A DNA stretch of 64,000 bases from Brevibacillus sp051967035 (GTDB taxonomy: Bacteria; Bacillota; Bacilli; Brevibacillales; Brevibacillaceae), in assembly GCF_051967035.1 (NCBI RefSeq), contig NZ_JBQCKK010000001.1, positions 124,001 through 188,000 on the forward strand, read 5' to 3'. Positions 8,716 to 17,827 of the stretch are shown here, piece after piece. Position numbers and translations under genes: made by a program. The stretch's first letter is position 1. Each line of letters opens with the position of its first letter. A model generated the notes under the pieces. The model saw only the letters and a program-made list of their open reading frames with translations. It did not search any database and was not told the origin of the DNA.

Positions 8716-9141
8716 TTACCGTTTCGGCTTGAAGCCTTTGGGCTTGTGACTGGAGTTGGCCGAATTGACCCCGAGAATGCCTCCCAGTGCGGCCATGCCA
8801 AACGCGCCGAGCAAAAAGAGGAACGCCCCCCATTGCAGCGGGGCATCAAAGCCGAGAAAGCCGATCAGAAGGATCAGGAGAAAGTAGGAGACTCCGGTTA
8901 ACCCACCGTAGTACCAGCCTTTGCCGCCACAGCGCTTTCCGCTGACGAATCCGCCCACGAGAAGAGCGATCGCGTTGATGATGTACGTAAAATAAGGCAG
9001 AGAGCCTTCGCGCATGTCGGTAAAGCTAAGAAGCAAGGTAGCGAGCAATGCCCCAAACAAGACGAGACCTGTCGTGTACAAAAGACCTGTCAGTACAGAG
9101 GTGGACGCACTCCGCACAGTATTTACCCCCTCGCTGAGCAA
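8716..9141 (-). CDS. TIGR04086/YrzE-type membrane protein
   Basis: A 141-aa integral membrane protein with four hydrophobic stretches (VLTGLLYTTGLVLFGALLAT; YFTYIINAIALLVGGFVSG; GLTGVSYFLLILLIGFLGF; FLFLLGAFGMAALGGILGV) and a basic C-terminus (KPKGFKPKR). The glycine-rich packing and the location beside yajC/secDF match the TIGR04086 (B. subtilis YrzE) family. The function is unknown. It is convergent with yajC and divergent from corA. Confidence 0.75.
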   Translation of the reverse strand: MLSEGVNTVRSASTSVLTGLLYTTGLVLFGALLATLLLSFTDMREGSLPYFTYIINAIALLVGGFVSGKRCGGKGWYYGGLTGVSYFLLILLIGFLGFDAPLQWGAFLFLLGAFGMAALGGILGVNSANSSHKPKGFKPKR

Positions 9142-9190
9142 CTGTTTGTACCATCTATATGAGACGCTTGGCCCCTGTATTCATCTTCGC

Positions 9191-9219
9191 GTTGAACATT
9201 GGGAGGAATTTTCGTATGA
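9191..9219 (+). promoter_or_regulatory. Sigma-A-like promoter for corA
   Basis: TTGAAC, 17-base spacer, TATGAT, ending 31 bases before the corA start. Confidence 0.65.
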
Positions 9220-9250
9220 TGGATGGGGAACGAGACGGGGGTGAGGAAAG

Positions 9251-10228
9251 TTGATTAAAACGTACTTTTATAACCATTCCGAGCAGAAGATGTTTCACGA
9301 CGTTGATCTGGCTACGAAGGATCAATGGCTGAAATCTCCCGAGGATTTGCTCTGGATTGATCTGTATGATGTGGGGAACAATGAGTTGCCCTATATTGCC
9401 AAGATCTTCGACTTTCACCCGCTGGCCATCGAGGACTGCCTGCACGTCAGTCCGCGTGCCAAGGTAGACAAGTACGACGATTATTATTTCTTCGTTTTTC
9501 ACGCCCTGCGCTACAATGAAGAAAGCGACGACGAGATTACCACGGTGGAACTGAACGTTTTTCTCGGCCCCAACTACATCGTTACGATCCACAAATCTCC
9601 GATGAACACCATCGGACGGATCGCGGCCATGTGTCACCGCAACAATTCCTATCTGAATCGAGGTCCGGACTACTTGCTCTATGCGATTGTCGACGGGATT
9701 ACCGATGAGTATTTCCCGATTATCGACCGGATCAGCGTGCGGATTGACGAACTGGAGGACGAGATTTACGAACACCAGATGGAGGAAATTACGGAAGAGT
9801 TCCTGGCGCTGAAACGGACGATTATTTTGATCCGGCGTGTCATCATGCCGCAAAAACGAATTTTCGCCAATGTGAATGGCCGCTTCTCTTTCGATATTTC
9901 CGAGGAAAACGTTCCGTTCTACAGCGACTTGACTGACCATTTGGAGCGCATAGCGGATTCAACCGAGACGTTCCGCGATCTGGTGAACGGTGCGCTCGAT
10001 ACGTATTACACGATCATCAGCGCCAAGACGACGGAAACGATGCGCGTCCTCACGATTATTTCCACCATCATCCTGCCGCTTACGTTTATCACCGGACTTT
10101 TCGGGATGAATACGTTCGCCTGGCTAGGGGAAGAGGCAGAGCCTTACATGCTCATCACTGCGCTTGTCATCATGCTGGCGATGACCTTCATCATGCTGCA
10201 CATTTTCCGCAAGCGAAAGTGGTTGTAA
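9251..10228 (+). CDS. corA: CorA-family magnesium/divalent cation channel
   Basis: CorA forms a pentameric Mg2+ channel in the cytoplasmic membrane. The 325-aa protein has the long cytosolic domain (DFHPLAIEDCLH; a helical stalk ending DTYYTIISAKTTETMRVLTI), two C-terminal membrane helices and the diagnostic selectivity motif GMN in GLFGMNTFAW. The start is TTG behind GAGGA. It has its own promoter, and no metal riboswitch is seen in the 110-base leader region. Confidence 0.93.
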   Translation: MIKTYFYNHSEQKMFHDVDLATKDQWLKSPEDLLWIDLYDVGNNELPYIAKIFDFHPLAIEDCLHVSPRAKVDKYDDYYFFVFHALRYNEESDDEITTVELNVFLGPNYIVTIHKSPMNTIGRIAAMCHRNNSYLNRGPDYLLYAIVDGITDEYFPIIDRISVRIDELEDEIYEHQMEEITEEFLALKRTIILIRRVIMPQKRIFANVNGRFSFDISEENVPFYSDLTDHLERIADSTETFRDLVNGALDTYYTIISAKTTETMRVLTIISTIILPLTFITGLFGMNTFAWLGEEAEPYMLITALVIMLAMTFIMLHIFRKRKWL

Positions 10229-10252
10229 TTGGAGCTAATAGTTGCAAGCCCC

Positions 10253-10290
10253 TTGCCGAACACTATCGGTAAATGTTCGATAGGGGGCAA
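10253..10290 (+). promoter_or_regulatory. Hairpin that would mask the DUF421 ribosome binding site
   Basis: Nested arms TTGCC/GGCAA (10253-10257 and 10286-10290) and CTATCG/CGATAG (10263-10268 and 10278-10283). The 3' side contains the AGGGGG Shine-Dalgarno of the next gene. Translational control is inferred. Confidence 0.4.
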
Positions 10291-10296
10291 CGGGAA

Positions 10297-11010
10297 GTGG
10301 ACGATATTTCAACCGTATTGTTGCGCACCCTTTTCTCGTACTTTTTCCTCCTGATCCTGCTCCGCATCATGGGCAAGCGAGAACTGGGAAAGCTGTCCGT
10401 TTTTGATGTCGTGATCTCCATTATGCTGGCGGAAATGGCGGTACTTGCTATTGAGGACGTGGAAATGCCCGGGCTTCGGTTTTATTTGCCGATGCTTTTG
10501 ATTGCTTTGCTGGAAATCGGGATGTCGTACCTTTCGCTCAAAAGCAAAAAATTTCGCGATGTCGTGGACGGCTCGGCCGATATGATTATCGAAAACGGGG
10601 AAATCCGCGAGCAAGCGATGCGCCGAAATCGGCTGAATATGGATGACCTGCTGGTTCACCTGCGGCAAAAAAACGTCAAAAACATCGCGGACGTGGAGTT
10701 TGCGCTGATCGAGCCGACAGGGCAAATGAGTGTCTTTTTGAAGCAGGAAAAAGAACAGCTCACGCGTGAAGATGTGGGACTGCCTGACGAAAAGCCGGTA
10801 AGTCCTGCTTCTTATAAAGGTCTGCCCATTCCGTTGATTCTCGACGGCAAGGTCAGGCAGGAAGCTTTGCAAAAGATCGGGCAAAATCAGCTTTGGCTGA
10901 AGCGGGAAATCCGCAAGTACGGGATCAAGGATTTTCGCGAGGTGTCTTTTTGCAGCATTGATGAGCACGGCATCATCTATCTCGACAAAAAAGACAAGCC
11001 GCTACACTAG
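10297..11010 (+). CDS. DUF421 (YetF/YcaP-like) membrane protein
   Basis: A 237-aa protein with three N-terminal membrane helices (TLFSYFFLLILLRIMG; VFDVVISIMLAEMAVLAI; FYLPMLLIALLEIGMSYLSL) and a soluble C-terminal domain with the family motifs GSADMIIENGEI and NRLNMDDLLVHLRQK. GTG 10297 is preferred to ATG 10273 because AGGGGG (10282-10287) sits about 10 bases upstream of it while the ATG has no Shine-Dalgarno. B. subtilis relatives (YetF) are sporulation or stress membrane proteins of poorly defined function. The stop lies only three bases from the end of the convergent spoVB gene. Confidence 0.85.
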   Translation: MDDISTVLLRTLFSYFFLLILLRIMGKRELGKLSVFDVVISIMLAEMAVLAIEDVEMPGLRFYLPMLLIALLEIGMSYLSLKSKKFRDVVDGSADMIIENGEIREQAMRRNRLNMDDLLVHLRQKNVKNIADVEFALIEPTGQMSVFLKQEKEQLTREDVGLPDEKPVSPASYKGLPIPLILDGKVRQEALQKIGQNQLWLKREIRKYGIKDFREVSFCSIDEHGIIYLDKKDKPLH

Positions 11011-11013
11011 GTG

Positions 11014-12600
11014 TCAGCGGCGCGGGAAGAACATGGCGAGCTGTTCGCCGATCCAGGGGATGCGGCGGACGTCCTGTTTGCCGAGGACGCGCATCGCCAC
11101 GAGAAGTACCAGATAGACCAAGGCGCTAATGCTGGTGCTGGCGAGAAGCAGCTTGCCTGTTGAGGAATGCAGGAACAAGTGATTCGCCATGTAGGAGCCA
11201 AGGTACCCCATGGCCAGCATGGCGATCCCTATTTTTCCGAATTCCCATACGTCAATCGTAAAGCCGATTTTTTTGACGAGACTGGCAAAGTGGAGCAGCG
11301 TTCCCAATGTGATACCGATGTTGGCGGCAATCACAGCGCCATGGATGCCAAAAGCCGGCTGCGCGGTAAACACGAACATCGCCCCTGTCTTGATGATGGC
11401 GCTAAGCAGCGTATTGCGAAAGACGACCTGGGCGTAGTCGAGACCTTGCAAGGCAGCTGCCAGAGGCGCCTGGAAAAACAGAAAGACGGAAAAGGGAGCA
11501 AGCTCCTTCAGCAGGGCTCCGACTTCGCGATACTCGCTGCCGTAGAGCAGCACGCACAACGGCTCGGCAAAAATAGTAAGCAGGACGGTACAGGGTGCTC
11601 CGATTACGAGTGTGATGCGCATCGCTTGGTAGATGCGTCGATGCACGAGAGGAGCATTTTTTTGATAGGCGGCTTCGGCGACGGCAGGAACGAGCGAAAC
11701 GGACAAGGAATAGGTTAAAAATGTGGGAAAGAGCAGCAGCGGGACGGCCATTCCGGCAAACTGTCCGTACAATCCGGTTGCGGCTGCCGTCGTGTACCCG
11801 GCGATGACGAGCGCGAGCGGCACGAGCATCGGCTCCAGGACGTAGGCGATCGAACCGATGATCCGGCTCAGCGTGACGGGCAGCGCGACGTGGATCAACT
11901 GCGCGAGGCTGGCTTTGCTGGCGGAAACCGCTTTTCGAAATGGCGTTTCCAAAAGCTGTGCAGCAGCTTTTTTGCTTCCTTTTCGGTATTGCCAGACAAT
12001 GTAGAGGAGTCCGGCTGCTTCCCCGAAAATGATGCTGGCAACCGCCCCCGCCGTGGCGTACTCGATTCCTGCAGATAAAAACGACATGGTCATGACGACG
12101 ACCAGCGCCATGCGGGCTACCTGCTCCAGCAGCTGCGAGACGGCTGTGGGGATCATGTTTTGTTTGCCCTGGAAATACCCGCGCAACACGAGCGAAATAC
12201 TGGAGATCGGGATGACAGGGACAGCGGCGAGCATGACGATATGGGCGCGAGGGTCGGCGAACAGCGCCCCTGCAATCCAGTGGGAAAACAACAGGAGCAG
12301 CGTGCAGACGAACAGGCTGATGCCGCCGGCCACCGACAAGGCCAACAGCAGATAGCGGCGGGTCAGCCGGGGGTTGTTCGCCGCTTCCGTCTCTGCTACC
12401 TGTTTGGCGATGGCGACAGGCAGACCGAATGTCGTCACCGTAATCAGGAAGTACAACAGGGGCACGACCATTTGATACAGCCCCATTCCTTCCGCTCCGA
12501 TGATGCGCGAAAGCACGATCCTGTGCGCAAAGCCGAACACTTTGGTGATGCCGCCAGCAACGATGAGGATAACCGTTCCGTAAAAGAATGACTGTTTCAT
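11014..12600 (-). CDS. spoVB: Stage V sporulation protein B-like polysaccharide/lipid flippase
   Basis: SpoVB belongs to the MOP flippase superfamily. In B. subtilis it is needed for spore cortex synthesis, probably as a lipid II-type flippase. This 528-aa protein begins MKQSFFYGTVILIVAGGITK, then FGFAHRIVLSRIIGAEGMGLYQ, followed by about 14 hydrophobic helices. AAGGAG lies nine bases before the ATG. Its neighbour comN is divergent, which is the B. subtilis arrangement and supports SpoVB rather than a generic MOP exporter. Confidence 0.88.
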   Translation of the reverse strand: MKQSFFYGTVILIVAGGITKVFGFAHRIVLSRIIGAEGMGLYQMVVPLLYFLITVTTFGLPVAIAKQVAETEAANNPRLTRRYLLLALSVAGGISLFVCTLLLLFSHWIAGALFADPRAHIVMLAAVPVIPISSISLVLRGYFQGKQNMIPTAVSQLLEQVARMALVVVMTMSFLSAGIEYATAGAVASIIFGEAAGLLYIVWQYRKGSKKAAAQLLETPFRKAVSASKASLAQLIHVALPVTLSRIIGSIAYVLEPMLVPLALVIAGYTTAAATGLYGQFAGMAVPLLLFPTFLTYSLSVSLVPAVAEAAYQKNAPLVHRRIYQAMRITLVIGAPCTVLLTIFAEPLCVLLYGSEYREVGALLKELAPFSVFLFFQAPLAAALQGLDYAQVVFRNTLLSAIIKTGAMFVFTAQPAFGIHGAVIAANIGITLGTLLHFASLVKKIGFTIDVWEFGKIGIAMLAMGYLGSYMANHLFLHSSTGKLLLASTSISALVYLVLLVAMRVLGKQDVRRIPWIGEQLAMFFPRR

Positions 12601-12687
12601 GGAAGGCTCCTTTGCAAGGAAAAATTCACTCAGTAAAGAATATGGACGTGCCGCTGTCGGCATGACTACTTTGAGGGGGAAACAGGG

Positions 12688-12924
12688 ATGGATCAAGCGC
12701 AAAAACAGGAATGGTACGGGCGAGTAGCAAGTCTTTGCCAGAGCAAGGCCGAGGAATTTGCCTTGCTGGGCTATGAAAATGTGGTGGCTACAGACGTCTG
12801 GGAATGTGTGACGAGCGGGTACAAGGAATTTCCCCCGATGCACCGCCTCGTCAACGATATCCTGTCGCTCAAGCCGAACAAGTACATGAACTATCTCATG
12901 ATTCAGATGTATAAAAATTCGTAG
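12688..12924 (+). CDS. comN: Post-transcriptional regulator ComN
   Basis: A 78-aa soluble protein matching the ComN (YrzD) family. In B. subtilis ComN promotes post-transcriptional accumulation of the comE message through its 5' untranslated region. Family-like blocks are KAEEFALLGYENV, DVWECV and PPMHRLVNDILSLKPNKYMNYL. It sits between spoVB and secDF, as in B. subtilis, with a GAGGGGGAAACAGGG ribosome site. Confidence 0.85.
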   Translation: MDQAQKQEWYGRVASLCQSKAEEFALLGYENVVATDVWECVTSGYKEFPPMHRLVNDILSLKPNKYMNYLMIQMYKNS

Positions 12925-13011
12925 TGAAACTTCTTGTCTCGACATTCGTATAAGAAACATGCTCATTGTAGATAAGGAGTTGGTTCCCATGGTTCAATTT
13001 TCCAGCATGAA

Positions 13012-13041
13012 TTGACACGTTTTTTCATCCTTCGCTATAAT
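13012..13041 (+). promoter_or_regulatory. Strong sigma-A promoter for secD-secF
   Basis: Consensus TTGACA at 13012-13017, 18-base spacer, TATAAT at 13036-13041. Confidence 0.8.
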
Positions 13042-13102
13042 GGGCATATTGGTTTCTCGCCTTGGCGCGGGACCCTGTTTATGAAAGAGGGGTATCACAA
13101 CG

Positions 13103-14341
13103 ATGATAAAATGGGGAAGATTTCTCCTGTTCCTGGTTGTTGTCGGGCTTTTGGCGACGCTTGTGTCCACGACGACCAAACAGGTGGCAGGAAACATCAC
13201 TCTCGGCCTGGATCTGCAGGGCGGGTTTGAGATTTTGTACGAGGTGGAGCCTCTTGAGGAAGGCCACAAGGTTGATATCGAGCTGTTGAAATCAACGGCA
13301 CACATGATTGAGAAACGGATTAACATCGGCGGCGTGGCAGAGCCGGTGATCTCTACCGAGCTGCCAAACCGGATTCGCGTGCAAATCGCTTCGCAATCCG
13401 CGGACCAGGACAAGCTGCGCGAGCTGATCGGCAAGCCGGCTGTGCTGACCTTCCGCGACGAGTCGGGCAAGATCATCCTGCAAGGAAGCGACCTGGCGCC
13501 AAACGGGGCAGCCGTCGGTTACGATGATTTGAAACGCCCGCTGGTAACGGTGAAATTTACCGATGCCAAAAAACTGGAAGACGTGACGCGTGCCAACTTG
13601 CATAAGCGTATGGCCATTTACCTGGATGAAACGCTTCAAACCAATCCGACCATTCAGTCAGTCATTACGGGCGGAAGCGCACAGATAACGGGTGACTACA
13701 CCCAGGAGTCGGCACAGGAACTGGCTGACCTGCTCAATTCCGGTGCCATGCCAGCCAAGCTGATTGAGAAACAGGTGACATCGGTAGGAGCTTCCCTTGG
13801 TGCTCTCGCCCTGGAGAAAACGCTCTATGCCGGTTACATCGGGGCTGGCCTGATCTTCGTGTTCATGCTGCTCGTCTACCGCATGCCAGGGATGATCGCC
13901 AATATTACACTGGCTGGGTTTACGTATTTTTGTATGGTCGTACTCGACTGGATGGATGCTACCCTGACGCTGCCCGGGATCGCCGGATTCATTTTGGCAG
14001 TAGGGATGGCGGTCGATGCGAACATCATTACGTATGAGCGTATCCAAGAAGAAATTCGCTCGGGCAAAACGATTTTGTCGGCTTTCCGTTCCGGTGAGCG
14101 GCGTTCTTTGATTACCATTATCGACGCGCACGTGACGACGTTGATTGCGACCGGCGTTCTGTTCTATTTCGGGACAAGCTCCGTGCAAGGGTTTGCCGTC
14201 GTACTGGCAATGACAATCATCGTGAGTATCATTACCAACGTGTTTGGGTCTCGCTTCCTCCTCTGGCTGGTGGTCCGTTCCAACATGTTTAAAAAGCCGT
14301 TCTGGTTCGGAGTAAAGGAGAGTGAGATCGGTGAGCTTTGA
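13103..14341 (+). CDS. secD: Protein translocase subunit SecD
   Basis: SecD, with SecF, uses the proton gradient to aid late protein export through SecYEG. The 412-aa protein has an N-terminal membrane helix, the D1 motif TLGLDLQGGFEILYEV, a short periplasmic-type P1 domain, and the C-terminal RND membrane region with the D4-like segment FILAVGMAVDANIITYERIQEE. It is shorter than Gram-negative SecD, as usual in Firmicutes. secF starts within its last codons. Unlike the single fused secDF of B. subtilis, the two proteins are encoded separately. Confidence 0.95.
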   Translation: MIKWGRFLLFLVVVGLLATLVSTTTKQVAGNITLGLDLQGGFEILYEVEPLEEGHKVDIELLKSTAHMIEKRINIGGVAEPVISTELPNRIRVQIASQSADQDKLRELIGKPAVLTFRDESGKIILQGSDLAPNGAAVGYDDLKRPLVTVKFTDAKKLEDVTRANLHKRMAIYLDETLQTNPTIQSVITGGSAQITGDYTQESAQELADLLNSGAMPAKLIEKQVTSVGASLGALALEKTLYAGYIGAGLIFVFMLLVYRMPGMIANITLAGFTYFCMVVLDWMDATLTLPGIAGFILAVGMAVDANIITYERIQEEIRSGKTILSAFRSGERRSLITIIDAHVTTLIATGVLFYFGTSSVQGFAVVLAMTIIVSIITNVFGSRFLLWLVVRSNMFKKPFWFGVKESEIGEL

Positions 14342-15245
14342 TCGTGAACACACTGTTATTCGATTCGACATCGTAAAGAATCGCCGGAAGTTTTTCATGT
14401 TCTCTTCCGTGATTATTATCATCGGTTTTTTGTTTATGCTGTTTCAGGGGCTGCACCTTGGCGTTGACTTCAAGGCGGGGACCCGTCTGGACATCTACGT
14501 AGGAAAAGAGTTCAATCCCGCTGATGTCGAAGCGGTGTTGAAGCAGGAGATTCCGAACGTAGCGTTTACCAAGGTGACGCCGTACGGAACGTATCAGGCG
14601 TTTACCCGCTTCGATCAAACGATCTCCTCCGATACGCTGATGAAAGTAGAAGAGGCGTTGAAGAAAAAGTTTGGCGATCAGGTGACGAAGCAAGTATCGT
14701 CCGTTGACCCGAGTATCGCGCAGGAAATGGTGAAAAAGGCAGCGATCGCGGTCGGGATTGCTTCGCTTGGGATCGTTGTCTACATCGCCATCCGCTTCCA
14801 GTTGCTGTTCGGGATTGCCTGCGTCGTCGGGCTTTTGCATGACGTCATCATTCCGATCGCGCTGTTCTCCGTGTTCGATCTGGAGGTAGACATTACCTTC
14901 ATCGCCGCGCTGTTGACGATTCTCGGTTACTCGATCAACGATAAAATCGTTATTTTTGACCGGATTCGGGAGAACCTGCGCACCATGAAGTCCAAGACCA
15001 TTCCGGATTTGGAGCATCTGGTGAACGTTTCGCTCTGGCAAACGATGCGCCGTTCCGTCTACACCGTAGCGACCGTGTTCTTTACCGCGCTTGCCATCGC
15101 GGTGCTCGGCAGCGAGAGCATTCGCAACTTCTCGCTGGCGCTCTTGTTCGGTCTGGTGAGTGGTACCTACTCTTCGATTTTTATTGCTGCTCAAGTTTGG
15201 GTAAACTTGAAGGAGCGGAATATGAGAAAGAAAAAAGAAGCGTAA
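14331..15245 (+). CDS. secF: Protein translocase subunit SecF
   Basis: The partner of SecD, 304 aa, with FFMFSSVIIIIGFLFMLFQG, the F1 motif LHLGVDFKAGT, and the RND block LTILGYSINDKIVIFDRIREN. GTG 14331 is selected because AAGGAG (14315-14320) is 10 bases upstream; an earlier GTG at 14322 is too close. The start overlaps the end of secD by 11 bases, so the pair is translationally coupled. A terminator follows. Confidence 0.95.
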   Translation: MSFDREHTVIRFDIVKNRRKFFMFSSVIIIIGFLFMLFQGLHLGVDFKAGTRLDIYVGKEFNPADVEAVLKQEIPNVAFTKVTPYGTYQAFTRFDQTISSDTLMKVEEALKKKFGDQVTKQVSSVDPSIAQEMVKKAAIAVGIASLGIVVYIAIRFQLLFGIACVVGLLHDVIIPIALFSVFDLEVDITFIAALLTILGYSINDKIVIFDRIRENLRTMKSKTIPDLEHLVNVSLWQTMRRSVYTVATVFFTALAIAVLGSESIRNFSLALLFGLVSGTYSSIFIAAQVWVNLKERNMRKKKEA

Positions 15246-15283
15246 GCGCATGGGCTTGTACGCGAAAAAACTTTCGCAACGTA

Positions 15284-15312
15284 GACCGCAGGGATGGTTT
15301 CCTGCGGTTTTC
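15284..15312 (+). terminator. Terminator after secF
   Basis: ACCGCAGG / CCTGCGGT hairpin followed by a T-rich tract. Confidence 0.65.
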
Positions 15313-15407
15313 TGCTTAACGAGAAGTCCGCGACGTTTTTTGTCCATGTCCCCCTCGGGTGATCCGCTCTCGCCACAAAAGCCGTAAAAACGCCATGTTT
15401 TATGCAG

Positions 15408-15437
15408 TTGTCAGTCTCCCGCTCCATCCTCTATAAT
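15408..15437 (+). promoter_or_regulatory. Promoter for recJ-apt
   Basis: TTGTCA, 18-base spacer, TATAAT, 23 bases before the recJ start. Confidence 0.65.
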
Positions 15438-15460
15438 GAATGAGGATTGGAGGAGAGCCT

Positions 15461-17815
15461 ATGCTGAAAGCGAAAACACGCTGGAAACTGGCCACCTACG
15501 ATGAACAGATTGCGGCCCGGATCGCTGAGGAGTGCCAGCTGACTCCGCTCGTGTCCAAGCTGCTGGTGATTCGCGGCATCGACACAGCGCAGAAGGCCCG
15601 TGATTTTTTGCAAGCTGGCCCGGAATTGTTTCATGACCCTTTTTTGCTGGATGGAATGGAACAGAGCGTGCATCGCATTCAACAAGCCATAGAGAGGCAA
15701 GAGCCGATCTGCATTTACGGAGACTATGACGCGGACGGGGTCAGTTCGACATCGTTAATGGTACATCTGCTGCGCCAACTGGGCGCTGTTTTTGACTACT
15801 ACATTCCCAACCGTTTTACGGAAGGGTATGGGTTACATAAAGACGCCTTGGCGCATCTGCATAAAAGCGGTTACAAACTGATTATTACCGTCGACACGGG
15901 AATCAGCGCAGTAGAGCAGGTAGCGTATGCCACACACTTGGGCCTTGACGTCATTGTAACCGACCACCACGAACCTCCGGCTGTCATCCCGGAGGCATTT
16001 GCTGTGATCAACCCGAAAAAGCCGGGCTGTACGTACCCGTTTGACATGCTTGCGGGCGTCGGAGTGGCTTTCAAGCTGGGGCATGCTTTGCTGAAGGAGC
16101 CTCCCTTGCATTTGGCTGACCTGGCTGCACTGGGGACGATCGCCGATCTCGTGCCGTTGGTGGATGAGAACCGCATTCTCGCCAGCGTGGGCCTGAAGCG
16201 ACTGAATCAGACGCGCAATATCGGCTTGCAGGCACTCATCCGCGTGTGCGGGCTGTCGGACAGCGAACTGTCGGCAGGGCACGTCGGATTTGCTCTCGGA
16301 CCGCGCCTGAATGCGAGCGGACGGCTGGAGACGGCAGAGTCCGCCGTCAAGCTGCTGACGACCGAGGATCAGGCCGAGGCGGAGCAGTGTGCGCAGATTT
16401 TGGACGATTTGAATCGCGAGCGCCAGGAGCTGGTGGCCGCGATGACGGAAGAAGCTGTACAGATGGTGAGAGAGCTGTACCCACCGGAGGAAAACAACGT
16501 CCTCGTGCTGGCCAAGGAAGGCTGGAACGTCGGCGTCGTGGGAATTGTGGCGTCTCGGCTGGTCGAGCTGTTTTACCGTCCGACAATCGTGCTCGGCATC
16601 GACCCGGAAAAAGGGATCGCCAAAGGCTCGGCGAGGAGCATTGTCGGCTTTGACATGTACGAGGGACTGACGGCATGCAAGGAGTGGCTCCCGCATTTTG
16701 GCGGACACACCATGGCGGCAGGAATGACCTTGCCTGTGGAAAACCTCGACTTGCTGCGCAACAAGCTGAACGCATTGGCGGGCGAGTGGCTGTCGGCAGA
16801 AGACTTTATCCCGCTGACCAAGGTCGATGTGGCGATGAGCTTGGAGGAGATCAGCCTGGAGGCAGCGGAGCAGCTGGAACGGCTCGCTCCGTACGGGATG
16901 GGCAACCCGACGCCGCTCGTCTTGCTGGAGGAAGTGGAAACCCAGGGAATGCGCACGATCGGACGCGATGACAACCATTTGAAATGCACGCTCGTCCGGT
17001 CAGGCCAGGCGCTGGATGCCATCGGCTTCAACTGGGCGCACGTGACGAAAAAAGTGACCCCCAAAGCGCGCCTTCAGGTGTTGGGAGAGCTGTCGGTCAA
17101 TGAATGGAATGGCAACCGCAAGCCGCAGCTGACGATCCGCGATCTGTCGGTCAATCACCAGCAGGTTTTTGATTGGCGGGGAAGTCGTGATAAAGTAGAG
17201 AAATGGCAGCAGCTTGCGGCTGAGTCTGAAACGATGACGATTGTGTTTCGCAGGGAAAACTATGAGCAGCTGGCGCAAAAGGCGGCGGAAGCGCAACTGT
17301 CGTCCCTGCTTTTGCTCGGGTCATCCGTAAAGCCTGAACACGAGGGAGCGAAGCAAACGCTCGTCCTCTACGATTTGCCCAAGCGCCGTGCCGATTTGCA
17401 GGCGATCGGCGCCATGCTCCGGCAGGCGGAGCGAATTTACTGCCTGTTTGGCGACCCGGATTTGGGGATGGAGCGGCTTTCCTGTCCGGGCCGGGAGCAC
17501 TTCAAGCAGCTGTACCAGATTTTTGTGCAGGTGCCAGCTGTGAAACGCATTCATCTGGATGCGCTGGCTCGCAAACTGCAATGGAAACGAAGCTTGCTGG
17601 ACGGAATGCTTGCCATTTTTGTCGAACTGGAGCTTTTACGCGAGGATGCGGAACAGTACCGATTGCAGCAGACCGGGGAAAAAAGGCCGCTGGAAAGCTC
17701 GATTATTTACGCAGAGTGGAAAGAAGAGGCGCAGCTTGCGACAGACTTGTTGCTTTCTTCTTCGGAATCATTGATTCAAACGTTTCAACAGTTGGTGGCA
17801 CCCGTCACCGTATAG
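15461..17815 (+). CDS. recJ: Single-stranded-DNA exonuclease RecJ
   Basis: RecJ degrades single-stranded DNA 5' to 3' in recombination and repair. The 784-aa protein carries the DHH phosphoesterase core: ICIYGDYDADGVSST, the namesake VTDHHEPPAVIPE, LAALGTIADLVPLV, and in the DHHA1 domain FGGHTMAAGM. An OB-fold follows, then an extra C-terminal domain (roughly from residue 570) typical of the long Bacillales RecJ. AGGAGAG precedes the ATG. apt follows after 12 bases, the same pairing as in other Bacillales. Confidence 0.95.
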   Translation: MLKAKTRWKLATYDEQIAARIAEECQLTPLVSKLLVIRGIDTAQKARDFLQAGPELFHDPFLLDGMEQSVHRIQQAIERQEPICIYGDYDADGVSSTSLMVHLLRQLGAVFDYYIPNRFTEGYGLHKDALAHLHKSGYKLIITVDTGISAVEQVAYATHLGLDVIVTDHHEPPAVIPEAFAVINPKKPGCTYPFDMLAGVGVAFKLGHALLKEPPLHLADLAALGTIADLVPLVDENRILASVGLKRLNQTRNIGLQALIRVCGLSDSELSAGHVGFALGPRLNASGRLETAESAVKLLTTEDQAEAEQCAQILDDLNRERQELVAAMTEEAVQMVRELYPPEENNVLVLAKEGWNVGVVGIVASRLVELFYRPTIVLGIDPEKGIAKGSARSIVGFDMYEGLTACKEWLPHFGGHTMAAGMTLPVENLDLLRNKLNALAGEWLSAEDFIPLTKVDVAMSLEEISLEAAEQLERLAPYGMGNPTPLVLLEEVETQGMRTIGRDDNHLKCTLVRSGQALDAIGFNWAHVTKKVTPKARLQVLGELSVNEWNGNRKPQLTIRDLSVNHQQVFDWRGSRDKVEKWQQLAAESETMTIVFRRENYEQLAQKAAEAQLSSLLLLGSSVKPEHEGAKQTLVLYDLPKRRADLQAIGAMLRQAERIYCLFGDPDLGMERLSCPGREHFKQLYQIFVQVPAVKRIHLDALARKLQWKRSLLDGMLAIFVELELLREDAEQYRLQQTGEKRPLESSIIYAEWKEEAQLATDLLLSSSESLIQTFQQLVAPVTV

Positions 17816-17827
17816 GAGGAATTTTTC

